Below, piece by piece: positions 45,886 to 57,857 of a stretch of DNA of 64,000 nt. The notes beneath the pieces are model-generated. The model was not told where the DNA came from. It searched no databases and saw nothing but the letters and a program-made list of their open reading frames with translations. Both the position numbers and the translations under genes were made by a program. The stretch is from Cylicocyclus nassatus (lineage: Eukaryota; Nematoda; Chromadorea; Rhabditida; Strongylidae): positions 26,143,521 to 26,207,520 of the forward strand of contig CATQJL010000001.1 in the NCBI GenBank assembly GCA_958299035.1. The letters run 5' to 3'. Every line of letters begins with the position of its first letter. The stretch's first letter is position 1.

Positions 45886-48800
45886 ATAGGTCAACTGATT
45901 GCTAGACATGTAAAGAAGAGCTTCTTGGAATAAGGTTCAAAATGTTTGCTTCTTTTAGCTCTTTTTGTGGACATGTCCAAACAACGACAAACTATTGCAG
46001 GAACCTACATAATTTTGCGGGGTCTGCAGCTGATGAAATATGATCAAGGCTTCTCCTCCGATTTTTTTTCAAGTATGTCAAATGTCAACGTGGCTGCACC
46101 TGTGACAACTGAAACACTAACGATTAAAAGAAACATTTTAAAACAATTTGCACGCTTCTTTCATTTCATGGAACATGTTTGCTTCAAAAGCCTTCCTACT
46201 CTTATTCTGCACAAAATACGCTGAAACTGCTCAGAGGCTGACATGCAAAAATGAGTTGGCTAAAGGTGAGTAGCGTGCAAGCTTACTAAAGCGTAACTTG
46301 GAAATTTCCAGAAGTTTTGGACCAATGGGGTCATATTTTGCTGCAGAAAGGAACCAAACAACTCAAAAATACTTGCGCAAAGCTGACTCTGAATATCAAA
46401 TTTGCAATCACTGTAAAAGTTCTACCTCAAATTATGTAAGGTATACCTGGGCTAAAGCATTACGCATTGTTGGAAATTAATAGATGAGAATCATACTACA
46501 CAACTTTTCAGATTTTCTGTAGTTTTTTTTTTCAGACTCAAATAATCACAGTGGTCAGGGCAAGGCACATGTGGCACACAGAGAGGCTTATACTGTTTTG
46601 GGGTGTAAAAACAAAGGCTATATTCATTCTTGCTGAGCCATTGACGTGCCCTCGAGGTTTTATTTTGGAAACCTACAAAAAAGCGGACAGTTACTAGCTG
46701 GAAACTAAAATTCTATGGCGTAAAATAACCGTGCACTGAAATTTCTTTCAAAAGTTGGTTGCTTCTAATCCAAAAATTCTTCAGAATTTTGTCCCCCCCC
46801 CCCCGACCCTGCATACAACCCGACCCCACCGTCACAGAAGTCACCCTATATTGTTCGCAGTGCATCACTATGCGTCAAATTTTGGTGGTTCGTACACATA
46901 TCTTTTCATTTTCTTCTAAATTTGTTTGAAATATATGTCACCAATACGTTATAATATAGGCATTGCTGTCTTCATATTTCTTTCTGTTACCCAGAATTAT
47001 TATAAGGATCTTTTATCTTTATGAAGAGTCATGCCCAAAGGGAGTGGATTATGAAGGCCACCCTAAGCTTTTCGACTCTTACCTTTAGTACCCTTCTACT
47101 TAGGGCCCAGCACGAGGTGGCTTTCCGAAAATGCAAAAAACGAAGTCACCCTTGACTTTCGTCAAATTTTACGAAGCTACCTTTGACCTTAAAACCTGAA
47201 AGTAATAGTTGTGAGTCTTGAGGTGTTTTTTCGGCCACAAAAACGATATCGTCTTTGTTTTTTATCCCAAAAACAATATCTAACTTGCTTACAAGCCAGC
47301 TGTGCCAAGTCCTGCTTCTACTATGCCAAAACATTAGTGGATATAGCGATGACCGTCTTCTTCCGAGTTTTCTTCTTGCACTTTCCACTATAAACGTCCC
47401 ACTTGCTCATCACTTCCTTACCAACCCTTTACTTACATAAGGAACAAGTTCTAGCTTCAGACTGCTCGCGGTAATTATTGAAATTACTGTGAGCCCTAAT
47501 AAACTAATGGCTGGATTGATGTTTACGAGGAACGGACAATAGTATGACGCCAAATTTGGTTGTGTATGCGCAATGGGTTAACACTGTCCAAAATACAGAA
47601 TTATTTTTAAAAGTTAGGTAAATCAAATCATTGGCAACTTTTTTTTTCATGTCGAAATTCTTAATTGTGAGACCTCTGATGCTACAGAATCTGACCCAAA
47701 GGAAACTATATCATAATTTCTTTTTTATTCACGTAATTTATTGATTTTTTTTATGATAACTTCTACTTGATCATTATCTATTAGTTCCTAAATTGCCTAC
47801 CCTTCCTCCACTTTGTTACAGCCCTAGAAAATTCTGAATGGGTGGCACAATCCTGAAGTAGTGCGCCAGGCAACTCATGCTGCCAGTTGCTTTGAGGCAT
47901 TAGAGTAACAAAGTCTGAACGAGAAGACCTATGATTACATGCTCAAAAATTAAGCTATCCAAAGCGAGCAGTATTCTACTGTAAATAACATATTTTTTGC
48001 TACAGTGTTGCTGAATGTATGCGAAACGTCATATGACCGCATTTTTTTGCCTTAGGAAGGAGATTTGTGCAAACAAATCAAAAATGCAAAAAAAAACATG
48101 CAGGCACTTTATCCAAGGTGCATGTACAATAAGATTGCAACATTTAGCAGCAAACCGCAAATAACATGTTCTGCTTCCATTAACTACTGGAGCGACTAAA
48201 GGAGGGCTTTAAATGCAAAGCATTTTGACACATTCACGACAAGGCCGATTTTTCGATACTGCCGCTTCGTACCAGAGCCTTTTTCGCTTTGTCAAACTTA
48301 CGACCCACTCCTGGATCGTAGTCTCCGAAATGGTAGTCTTTTTGAAAAAAGTTCTAGACATTTCTCCGAGAATATTTCCGGCGGGGTAAACGGAGGCGCT
48401 GGTTATTAAAAAATTTATTTTTGTTTTTGACATCGCGGTTAGGTTACGGTAGTCATTTTGTACGAAACCAACATCATGATTTCTCATGAAGAGATGTGCT
48501 TCGGGGTTATTTCACGTGCTGATCACGATTGTAGCGTCCACTTTGTTTACTACCAATGGGGCTACAGTAGCAGCACGGTAGGATTTTCGTAAAGATTGAG
48601 AAGATGATGTAAGAACATGGTATTCGAACTTGAGACTGTCATTTTCGTAATCAGCATGCTACAAAACCTGTATATGTAAAGATTCGAGCTTTTGGGATGA
48701 ACAATGCAAAAGAAAAATCAATAAAATCAATACGATCGCTAATTTTTGATTGCTTAACGCCATTCTCTGCCCGTCCCGTATTACTCGTGCATGTACTTGA

Positions 48801-49300
48801 TCTTCCAGAAACAGCATCATTCTGCGAAGAATGAGCCAAAGTGTGTGCCTTGTATCTATCTACGGTATACCTACCGTAACATTACATTACAGTATTGCGA
48901 ACCCGGACCACTCTGGCTAAAGTTTCGCCCTAAGTGTCTCCAATCAGAAGCAGTAGAATTCCATGGTAAACAAGCAAATTTAGAGCTTCAGGAATCTTAC
49001 GACCCAGCAGTGGGTCGTATTAATGACAGGACATGTACGACCCACCGGTGGATCGTATTGTACAAAATTTTGCTCGCTACTGTTTGCTTGCATTGATCGA
49101 ATGATTGCATAAACATGACATCGAACGAGTGGCAAGAGAGTATGATAGTTGCTGTAATGCAATGCGCATGAGAAGAAGAAGCAAATTCAACATCTTTTTT
49201 CGTTTTAGAGAATTTTTGATTCAAAGGTCTGAATACAGCGTGACAAATTTTGCCATATACGAGAGCCTTTATTGGAAATTGTGAAAACGAGGTTGCAAGC
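45886..49300. other. Long intergenic stretch, no supported gene
   Basis: A 12-nt C run lies at 46793-46804. About 47220-47320 repeats part of the TTAA-type MITE at 24580. One diverged 126-bp unit is at 48441-48540. Two short hairpins built on TACGACCCA..TGGGTCGTA lie at about 49000-49060. Open frames such as 45946-46224 have no recognisable domain. Confidence 0.4.
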
Positions 49301-51100
49301 ATGAAAATTAGTATTTGCTTGTGCTGGAGCCTTCAGACAGTCGGATGGGTCCACACTGAGGCGGTGTGCGCGTGTCAAAATATTGTCATAATGATTCTGT
49401 GTAACTTTATCCAAGTAAATTAGGCGTTTTCGCTCCCCTTTTGAGGTAATCTAATATCAAATCGGTTTGTGCGATTTCAAATTTCTTAATAAAACTAGCT
49501 CACCCTTCCATTTAGCTGAGACTGGAACGAAAAAAAACCCAATCATTGTCAGAGACTTATCTCTGAAGAATGAAGTATAGTTTATAGTATAACTTCTTAT
49601 AAGGGTACAACTTACCACTCTTTCTTTAGGGTGTTTGGATGGCAATAAATGTCCATTTTTAACGCAGACTTGCATAACAACGGCGTTGGGATCAGTTTGT
49701 TGTGAAAATGACCAGGTAACTCCTTTTCAACGTTAATTCACTAGAAATTTTCAAAATTTTTATTTTTACTGACTTTGTTCCAGATTGTGCATGCTGCTAG
49801 GACGGCAAGACAGACTCGTAAGTCTGGTAATAGATATCACAAGAATACCTTGGCGTTATTTGCATGCTTGAGATACGTTTGAGCCTTTAGGATTTTCTTC
49901 GTTTCATAAAGCCCCTTGTACTATACTGCGAAACCCCGGGTGGCTAGACTTGCATCGCAGCGCTAAGCGGTACTTGCCAAAACTCTTATTTTTCTAAAAC
50001 GCGTGCAATGTCTTATCAATGTATCGCTGCTCAAATCATGTAAGGTTACGGTAGTCCCAAGTGTACGAAAAGACCACCATCATTTCCAGAACGTTCTTGA
50101 CCATGAAGAAAACTTTTAAATTTTTAGCATGCGTCGATCAAGTGTATCCAGGAACCGGTGTGTCGGACTGTCCCGCTAGAGCACAGCTCTGCACCAATCC
50201 CACTTATCAGACCTTGATGGCGCAGATGTGCCCACAAACTTGCGGTTTATGCCCTGACGGTTCGTTCATCACTCGTATATTCAAGAAACTTCTGTTTTAA
50301 ATGTACTTTTCTAGAATGTGCTGACGAAGTGAACCCAGGGACAGGAGTGTCAGATTGTCCGGCTAGAAAAGCACTTTGCAGCAATCCTACGTACGAAGCT
50401 TTGATGAAAAAACTCTGCCCAAAGACGTGCGGATACTGTCCCACTAATGTTCCATTTGGCAATCCTGATCCTACAACTCCACCACCCGACCCACCAACAG
50501 TTGCTCCACAGACTCCTCCTTCAACTCTACCACCTAACCCACCAACAGTTGCTCCATTCATATACCCTCCATTCCCTTTTATTTTCATACCGACTCCCAT
50601 ACCAATATCTGGGCTTAATCCTTTGCCTATTGTCCCCGTCGCTCCAGTATTTCCTTCAATGCCCTTCCCTGCAGTATATCCTTCAATGCCTGTCACTCCA
50701 GTAATTCTTCCAATGCCCGCCGCTCCAGTAATTCCTTCAACGAACGTCGCTCCAGTATATCCTCCAATGCCCGTTGCTCCAGTATATCCTACAATGTCTT
50801 CTTGCCCCATGGTTTGCCCTATGCAGGTTTCTTGCAGACCCTGTGGCTGTCCTGTGCGCACTTCTTGCATGAGTATAAGTCCTATGATGCCCGTTGCTCC
50901 AATAGTTCCTTCAATGTCTTCTTGCCCCATGGTTTGCCCTACGTGGATTTCTTGCGGACCCTGTGGCTGTCCTGTGCGCACCTCTTGCATGGGGGTAAGT
51001 CGTTTTTGTGAATCCTGCACGAAAGCGCTCTATGGTTTTTCTTTAGATGTATCCGCTGATGTATTCGCCAGCAAGAAAGCAAGTCAACAAAACACTCTAG
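49301..51100 (+). CDS. Secreted-type protein with two ShKT domains and Cys-rich modules
   Basis: ShKT domains are six-cysteine modules frequent in secreted nematode proteins. Exons: 49301-49400 (tentative start MKISICLCW...), 49630-49715 (CLDGNKCPFLTQTC...SVCC), 49784-49817, 50128-50259 (ShKT 1, from CVDQVYPGTGVSDC to CPQTCGLCP), 50315-50994 (ShKT 2, from CADEVNPGTGVSDC to CPKTCGYCP, then a Pro-rich linker and two CPMVCP...CGCPVRTSCM modules) and 51047-51100 (stop). The sum is 1086 nt, 361 residues. ShKT exons are bounded by phase-1 introns; introns are 52-55 nt in the 3' half. The first exon is weak as a signal peptide and the 310-nt intron before 50128 is uncertain. AATAAA near 51146 and 51183. 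No enzyme domain seen; function unknown. Confidence 0.75.
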
Positions 51101-52293
51101 TACGTTACATGTGCTTTGTTTGCTGCAATCAGCCCGGTTTTAGCATACTTGAGCAAATAAAGGTTAAAGGTTACTTGATCAAATAAAGGTTGCGAAAAAT
51201 TCTAACAATAGCATAGCTATGAGAGCTTCCTTTGAACAAATCGAAAAACTCGAAGCATACAGTGAGTAGTCTTATAAAACAATTCGGGCCATACCTTGAA
51301 CACCACGATAAGGGGCGGTTGCCGCGAAAGTCTATAGGTGTTTACCAGTGTTGAAAAATTTTTTTTCGTGAACTTCCATGTCGTTTTCAACGATGTAAAG
51401 CACGCCTTGGCGAAAACTTCCTTCAAAAGGTTATAAAAATATAAAAATATGTGTGAAAGCAGCGAGCGCTTATTGTTGCTGTAACCAAGCCTATAGCGCT
51501 TCAGGACCCAATGTTTCCAGCCGCCACGCGCTTTGGTGTTCGCGTTCTTTGGTGTAGGATGTTATCCTATGTTATCGTTTGTGTTATGAGAACAATGATT
51601 CCCATGTTCTTAGAGATGATGTGCTATGATAACGTTAGGTATATAACCAAGTCAGAGCAGAGCACGCGAGAAAGCTTCCACGATACCCACTCTCTTTCCT
51701 GGGGCGGTTGCCCCGAAGTCAACCACACACTCATCTTCACGAGTCCACGTTCCACTCCTCTCACGTTCCTATAGTCTCCTATTCGACAGATGATAAACCT
51801 TCTATCATAACACTGTAGTCTTGTTAGTGGCCAGCAGCCAGCCGCTTCCGCTAGGCGACGTTTACTATACAACTGAAAAAAAGGAGTTTATTCGAAACAG
51901 AAAGCTTGTGAAGGGAAAAAGTCACATTGTTGTTCCATTTATGTCTATTCTCTAATTCAGAAAAAAAGGGAGACTCAGATTTAGCATGCGAATCAACAAA
52001 TGGACAGACGACACGCACGAAACTACAGATATTCGCATATGGCCAGATCCAAAGCTTGATTATAACAAGCACAATCAAACTGTTGAAGCAATCCAAATTT
52101 AAGCGAGGCGCCCCTTGAATAGTGTGATCAAAGTGTTCTAACACATTCATCCACAATTATTTTCACCATTATAAAACTTTCGTCTCATGCACTCTGCGGC
52201 TAATAAAGCAGCGTTGCGCCCAAAGGTATTGCGCCTTCGTCCTGCAGTAGGCTTTACATCGATTTATGCTGTAATAGTGACGGATTTTTGCAG
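51101..52293. other. Intergenic, no gene seen
   Basis: GGGGCGGTTGCC occurs twice (about 51313 and 51703) in direct orientation. No supported exon. Confidence 0.4.
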
Positions 52294-52460
52294 AATTTCA
52301 GAGGGAGTTATGCCACACCATTCTGAAGTTCAACGTGCTACAATACCGCTCATATCCTTTAAAAGAACGACACAAGGTTGCGCGAATCATGGACATCACC
52401 GTTGGTGCTCATATCTCGCTTCAAAGTGGTCGCATTAGCGCGGCGCTGCGCATTTTCTGA
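52294..52460 (+). CDS. Unrecognised last exon
   Basis: After a TTTTTGCAG acceptor the phase-1 frame is open for 55 codons (FQRELCHTILKFNVLQY..., KERHKVARIMDITVGAH..., RIF) to TGA. Amino-acid composition and codon pattern look protein-like. The upstream exon and the protein family were not identified. It may be another gene remnant. Confidence 0.35.
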
Positions 52461-52489
52461 TATAGAGGTGCTCACTATACTTGGGTCCA

Positions 52490-52745
52490 AATCGAATAGA
52501 AATTCGATCATTCGAATATATTCGTATTAGAAATTCGATATTCGGAGTTCTTCCATTTTCGAATAATATTCGAAACTCGAATAAGTGAGAAAACGGGGTT
52601 TCGAATAAAATTCGAAACTCGAATAATCAAAAAACAGGGTTTCGATTAAAATTCGAAAACTCGAATAATCAAAAAACGAGGATTCCAATATTATGCGAAA
52701 ACTCGAGTTTTATTCGAACGTTTATTCGAATTTGTATTCGAATGA
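52490..52745. repeat. TTCGAA-rich degenerate repeat
   Basis: Repeated ATTCGAAACTCGAATAA-type units of roughly 30-40 bp, related in word content to 1080-1350 and 53900-54165. Confidence 0.6.
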
Positions 52746-53490
52746 ACTCCGTACTCAGATTATTCGACTTTGTTGCAGAGCCAACTGCTGAGTATCAAGC
52801 TCACTTCGTCCGCGTTTTTTTCGCAAAACTTGGTAATGCATCTTTTGCAACCGTTATGACCTTTGAACTATGTGGAGAGTCGCATTTTTCCTACTGCTTG
52901 ACAGTACTAAAAAATCATATGTGGTTTTTAATTGATGCTTTTTCGATGAATAAGATTGTTCGGACTGCTATTGGCACCAAAACAGCAAAGAAGCTATCAA
53001 ATTCAAGCTCATGTTGCGAGTTCATACATTGAAAGTGTTTCAAAATGCCTGTTTTTCTCTCTTTGCGTTGCTCATGCTTGTGGTACGCAAAGCCCACACT
53101 TGTGAACACTCTTGCTGGCATAAGTTATATTGCACAACTGCCTTTATCCGCTATATACTTTAAAGATTTTTTGCGAATTGGTGTTTGAGTGAAGGACATC
53201 ACAATTGCAGTGGAGAATTAGACGGTTTAGATCGCCGTATGCGATTTGCCAGTTACGAGATGTCTTCAAATGTAACGCCAACTTACCACAGATGTTTAGC
53301 TGTACAACTTACCAAAAAGATAAATGCCCTGCATTCTGTACTTTTAAAATAAGTTTTGGACAATTTGACCATTGACAGACCATGTCGCCACCGAAATGCC
53401 TGCAGTATGCCCGGGGCCATAGGGGCATTCGTGCTCGCTTCGCGGAATAAACTACATGCCTTCGTCCACGACTAGCTTATACCACACAAG
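52746..53490. other. No supported gene
   Basis: After TTGTTGCAG near 52779 a short frame reads PTAEYQAHFVRVFFAKL before GTAATG; it could be an isolated exon. Nothing else recognised. Confidence 0.3.
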
Positions 53491-53835
53491 GGGGTGATGG
53501 TGCTGATTATGGATAAAAACTTACTTTATCGATTTTTGGAGATGTTTGAGTTACGGGGCTGGGAGTTGGTACAAGGGGGTAAGTGAGGGTGCTGATTATG
53601 GATAAAAATTTACTTTATCGATTTTATCGATTTTTGGAGAAGTTCCAGCTACGGGGCTGGGAGTTGGTACAAGGGGGTAAGTGAGGGTGCTGATTATAAA
53701 TAAAAATTTACTTTATCGATTTTGTCGATTTTGCAATATCTTGAGCTACAAGGTTGGGAGTTGGTAAGGGGGTAAATGAGGATGCTAATCAAAACTGAAA
53801 TCTATTTCATCGATTTCAGCGATTTTTGGAAAGTA
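53491..53835. repeat. Tandem repeat, about 90-110 bp units
   Basis: Four units share GGGTGCTGATTATGGATAAA, TTTATCGATTTT and ACGGGGCTGGGAGTTGGTAC. The same blocks occur once in the foldback element at 42180-42300, so this array derives from that family. Confidence 0.8.
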
Positions 53836-53899
53836 CGAGGGTACTGATTATGAATGGATCGGCTTCAGCCAGATATGTCGGCAGTTTGAGATATGGTGG

Positions 53900-54165
53900 C
53901 TCTAGTTATTCGATAATCATTCGAATATTTATTCGAAATTCGACTTCCAATGTTCGAATATATTCGATGCTCATTCACTCGATATTTTTGATTTTCCGAA
54001 TTTATTCGGAATTCATTTATTCGAAAATTTTTGAACCTCAAATTTATTCGATATTCGTTTATTCGAGATTTTTTATTTTCGAATTTATTCGATATTCGTT
54101 TATTCGAAATTTTTCCTTTTCGAATTTATTCGATATTCATTCATTCGATGAAAATTTTTCGAATT
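53900..54165. repeat. About 41-bp tandem repeat, TTTATTCGATATTCG
   Basis: Three to four units of TTTATTCGATATTCG(T/A)TTATTC followed by a T-rich stretch and TTCGAA. The open frame across it is a by-product of the repeat. Confidence 0.75.
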
Positions 54166-54851
54166 ACCCAAGTATAGTGCTCACTTATATAACACAGAGG
54201 CCAGATTCCATGAATCGTTTTAAATTTATGCTTACGTAAGTTACTCAGTGTGCTTATTCATTACATCCTCTGGGCAACCTAACCTTTGTTCAATCAGGTC
54301 GGCTGCTGGAGGACGTGGCTTATGACTTAGGCGGAGACGGCTCGCGTCCGCGACGCAGTCTGGCCTCCCTCGCGAACATGCTCACTAATCATTTTCTAGC
54401 CCTAATTAGGTCACGGAGCCCCGCCATTCAGCCGCCGATCTGGTTGAAGCAATGGGTACCTAAGCAAAAATTGAAATCATTCGTGGATTCTGGCCTCCTG
54501 CTTTGTTCAGGTGGGCACCTCTATAAATCAGGAGATGCGCCGCGCCGAGCTGAGTCGAATGGTGTCCTCGAATTGGGAATTCGTCCAAGCTTGAAGGCAG
54601 CGTCCGGGCAGATTTGGTTCAGGCACCACCATAACTGATTACTAGGAACTTGATCTAGAGCTATCGCGCAAATCCGACTTTCACACCCACCCCCGCAGGG
54701 GGAGGGGGGGGGGGGGGAGAAAATCGGCAAAAAAACGCCGAACTTCACCACGTCCATTCCCTCGCACGGCCCGCCCCCTTGAACGAACTCTCTTCAGCTT
54801 GAGGTGTGAGGCTTTTTCACGAGGCAAACACAATTGCACACGTAGTATCTA
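54166..54851. other. Repeat debris, no gene
   Basis: One TTAA-type MITE end (GAAGGCAGCGTCCGGGCAGA) near 54594 and a 14-nt G run at 54704-54717. No supported exon. Confidence 0.4.
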
Positions 54852-55444
54852 TAGTGTGGACCCCGGCCAGCTTCCCATATGTACCAACGCGACGCGCACG
54901 CAGCGCACGCCTCTGACACCTTCGACGAGCTTTCTTTTTTAGTTTTAAATGATTCTTTTTTGTTTTCCTCTTTTGTTTATCGTTGTTTCTTCACAATTTC
55001 TCTATTCCAGGTATGGCCGATCAAGACAATGGACCCTAACTTCAGCGTTAGAAGAGACGTTGCTCGTTTTTACGTCTTCTCTTCGCTAAAAGTTGGTGTT
55101 CGAGTAATCTCGAGAGGATCTTTCGTTCAAATCTCTTCTACAAAAAAAAACGAATATCTATGGTCGATTTTGGTTGGTGCTTCTATCGTCTCTGCATTAG
55201 AGAGGTTCCCGCTGCCTTTCGATCTTCGTTTAATCAAATGCGCTTGTGTTTGAGGGAACGTTTGGGTTTTGCTACGCTCGTCAGGCTCGCACAAAGTCTG
55301 CGAACCATAACGAGGTCTCTCCCACTCGATTTCCTGCGTGTGTAGAGCATTAGACTTACTGACAAAGCAAAAGGCAGCAGGAAGGCAGCGCGCTGCGCAT
55401 GCGCCGCGGCGGTACCTATGGGAAGCTGGCCGGGGCATGCACTA
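54852..55444. mobile_element. TA-flanked MITE, CCCCGGCCAGCTTCCCATA TIR
   Basis: TAGTGTGGACCCCGGCCAGC is inverted at the right end (GCTGGCCGGGGCATGCACTA); TA lies on both sides. 593 bp. Interior lacks a supported gene. Confidence 0.75.
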
Positions 55445-56795
55445 TACCCGTTAATGCTTGCTTACAACGATTGCACTAGAAGCACTCGTCCATAATCCCC
55501 ACAAAATAGCCAAGAAATGAGGTTTTTTGAAAAATTTACACGCTCTGAGTGCCATATGTGTAATTAGCTCTATGAAAGGGCCTGGATAAGGCAAAAAAAT
55601 AGAAATCAAAGTTTGCCCGGACCTTGCCTCTAAGCGAGATATGGCCACGCGACGTTGTTGTCTCATGAATAGCGCGACCGTGCATCATTTTTTTCTAGAA
55701 AGTACAAGTGGTATTGTCTGAATCCTCAAGGCTCTAGAAAGCCAACGGTTCTTAGTCTTCAGATTCAAAGATATATTTACCGTTAGCTCAGATGAAGTCG
55801 TGCTCCGCCATGTCTGTAGGCTGTGCGTCCTCACAATCAAGTTTTTGAAAAACTGAGGCAGTTGGTTTGAACAATCTTCTCTGATGAAGCTACAAAGTTG
55901 AGTCGTATTGAGATTTTATCAAGAGGTATCAAGTGCTATAGGGGCAGATCAAATATCAAAAAAGTGTATACATAGGGTATCCTACACAATGGCATTCGTA
56001 TATTCGCCTTAAATGTGACTCACTTTGAAGCAACAAAAGTTCGAAATGTTAAAAATCGAAAGAAACCATATCATTCTTCAAAAACCTTGTCCTATGGACC
56101 TCCAGCACTTTTCTGCACCCCTCCCCCTCCCTGGGCACCAAGAAACCTAAGAACGTGAAATTTCTATATTTTTGGCTATCTGTACTTCTCGGTTGCTCTC
56201 TTTGAAAAAATCAGCAAATGTACATCTTAATGTTTGATGTGGGGAGATGTGAGCAAGCTGGAAATTTGTGGACATTTTAGCACAGATCAGCTTTGTTGAA
56301 CTGAAATCTTCAAAGTTTTGAATATAAAAAGCAGATTGATTCGAGTTCGCGCAATGCGCAAAATCACCTTAGGCCCTGAGAGCTCATGCGACTTCGTCGC
56401 GTCGCGTCCTCTCATTTTGGACAAGTGTTCCACGCCCCGCTCTTTAGTGTGTGGGTCCCGAGGGTTTGTGATGGCTGCGCGGCACGACGAATCGCGCCAC
56501 ACTTTTCGGCGTTCACAGCTCACCTGACGATATCGTCGCGATTTTGCCGAATCGGCGCAATGTCGCGTCGCTCGTTTGCGGCGAGCAACGGGGCGACCGT
56601 CGCGCCGATCATGAACTGCAGTTTCAATGTTACTGTTGTAAGCTGCTGTTTTTTCTCGAATTATGGGTGTTTTTGAATGAAATGTTGCAAATGCCAATTT
56701 ATGCCTATCCTTGCATTGTTTGATAAAGAAGTTGGTCCTTTTTTGCATTTTTTCCTGTCTTTCATCTACATTTTCCTACATTTCATACATCCTAG
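55445..56795. other. Intergenic, GC-rich island near 56350-56620
   Basis: A CG-rich stretch at 56350-56620 carries antisense-overlapping open frames, the longest on the minus strand at 56287-56748 (basic, 153 codons). No domain recognised. Confidence 0.35.
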
Positions 56796-57140
56796 GCTGC
56801 CAAAAAGATCCGTTACAAGCCCTACCCTGTTCGATTGCGCATCGAATACTCAAGGAATGGGCTCACAGTCTACGTTGACTATGGCATGCAGCAAACTACG
56901 AGATAGAGCTTTGCATGAGGTAGTAGCAGTATTTTCTTCTATCACGTGCAAAACATGGACGACGTTTCTAGAGCTGAAAATATCGTTTTGCCGCGCGACT
57001 GTTCTTTCGAAATGTCCGAAGCAACTGGTAGCCTTGCTGGTACTTGTTTCCTATTCCTAATTGATGATTCCCAACAGTCATTTGATTATGAGCCATTTTT
57101 TTCAGAACCACGATGTCGTTGGCTTCTCCTGTTAATCATT
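56796..57140 (+). pseudogene. LMAN1: LMAN1/ERGIC-53 lectin-domain fragment
   Basis: LMAN1 is the membrane cargo receptor that carries glycoproteins from ER to Golgi. Exon 56796-56919 reads IRYKPYPVRLRIEYSRNGLTV...DYGMQ, then (shifted) NYEIELCMR; exon 56972-57039 reads AENIVLPRDC...SEATGSLA; exon from 57106 reads HDVVGF after a one-base correction. The order and spacing match the end of the L-type lectin domain (KPYPVR, AEN..LP, ATG.LA..HDV). The 52-nt intron is GT-AG and in phase. One frameshift near 56892, a one-base problem at 57106 and a stop soon after show decay. No signal peptide, carbohydrate site, coiled coil or membrane segment nearby. Confidence 0.8.
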
Positions 57141-57425
57141 TGGGTGCATAACGTTGTGATCGTTGTCAAGTCGATGCTATGTGATGAACTTTCAAACTTT
57201 CTTTGTCTGCTGTTACACCTTTCTGAATGACAATGATGTAGTAAAGTCAACAAGAGCACTGATTTGTAGTAATGAATTAGAGTACGTTCAACTTGTAAAG
57301 TGTTGTGCAATTGCATGGAATCGCGTTGGAGGTATGCACGCCTCCGGCGACTAAGCGACTCAGTCGCCGCGTCTCAGTCGCCGCTTTCGTGCAAGTCGTC
57401 GCGTGAGCTCTGCCCAGGGCCTTAA

Positions 57426-57857
57426 AGGAAGCGTCCACCCAGAATTTGGCCTCCCATGTTTTGTCATTGTGGGGCCTTTGCGTGGCCCTGATTACAGTTC
57501 CGAACTTCAAACTCTCCAAAATTCACAAAAAACCCGATTCTTGGGGACCCTGTCTGGGGCGGACGAGTTTCGAATCGCTCGTCCCCGTCGGCAGGCCAGC
57601 GGAGAGGAGCTGCAACTGCATGGGTGAAGTTGCAGCAGTGTGCAGCTTCTGCTCACTAATATGTTAACGTGTTGGGAGGCATTGCTAGTTGGGCGGAGTC
57701 TGATATCAGACTCCGCCCACCCAGGGACTTCCAGGTCCCTTATCTCCATTCAGAGACAACGTTAGAAGACCGGACCGAAGCAGATGCTCCTTTTCTGTGG
57801 CCTACATTCAGGATCGACACTAATCGGAGGGGGTTAGGTTTAGCCTGGACACTGCCT
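57426..57857. mobile_element. TTAA-type MITE, AGGAAGCGTCCACCCA ends
   Basis: The left end AGGAAGCGTCCA after TTAA is matched by TGGACACTGCCT before CTAA. The centre holds a 28-nt perfect palindrome at 57691-57718. Confidence 0.75.

Noticed and set aside
54162..54173. AATTACCCAAGT, matching part of the nematode SL1 spliced leader
   Set aside because: Only 12 nt match, inside a TTCGAA repeat, without the leader 5' end, splice donor or Sm-site context.
53826..54239. Plus-strand 137-codon open frame
   Set aside because: It is generated by the 41-bp TTTATTCGATATTCG repeat and is almost only Phe, Ile, Ser and Tyr.
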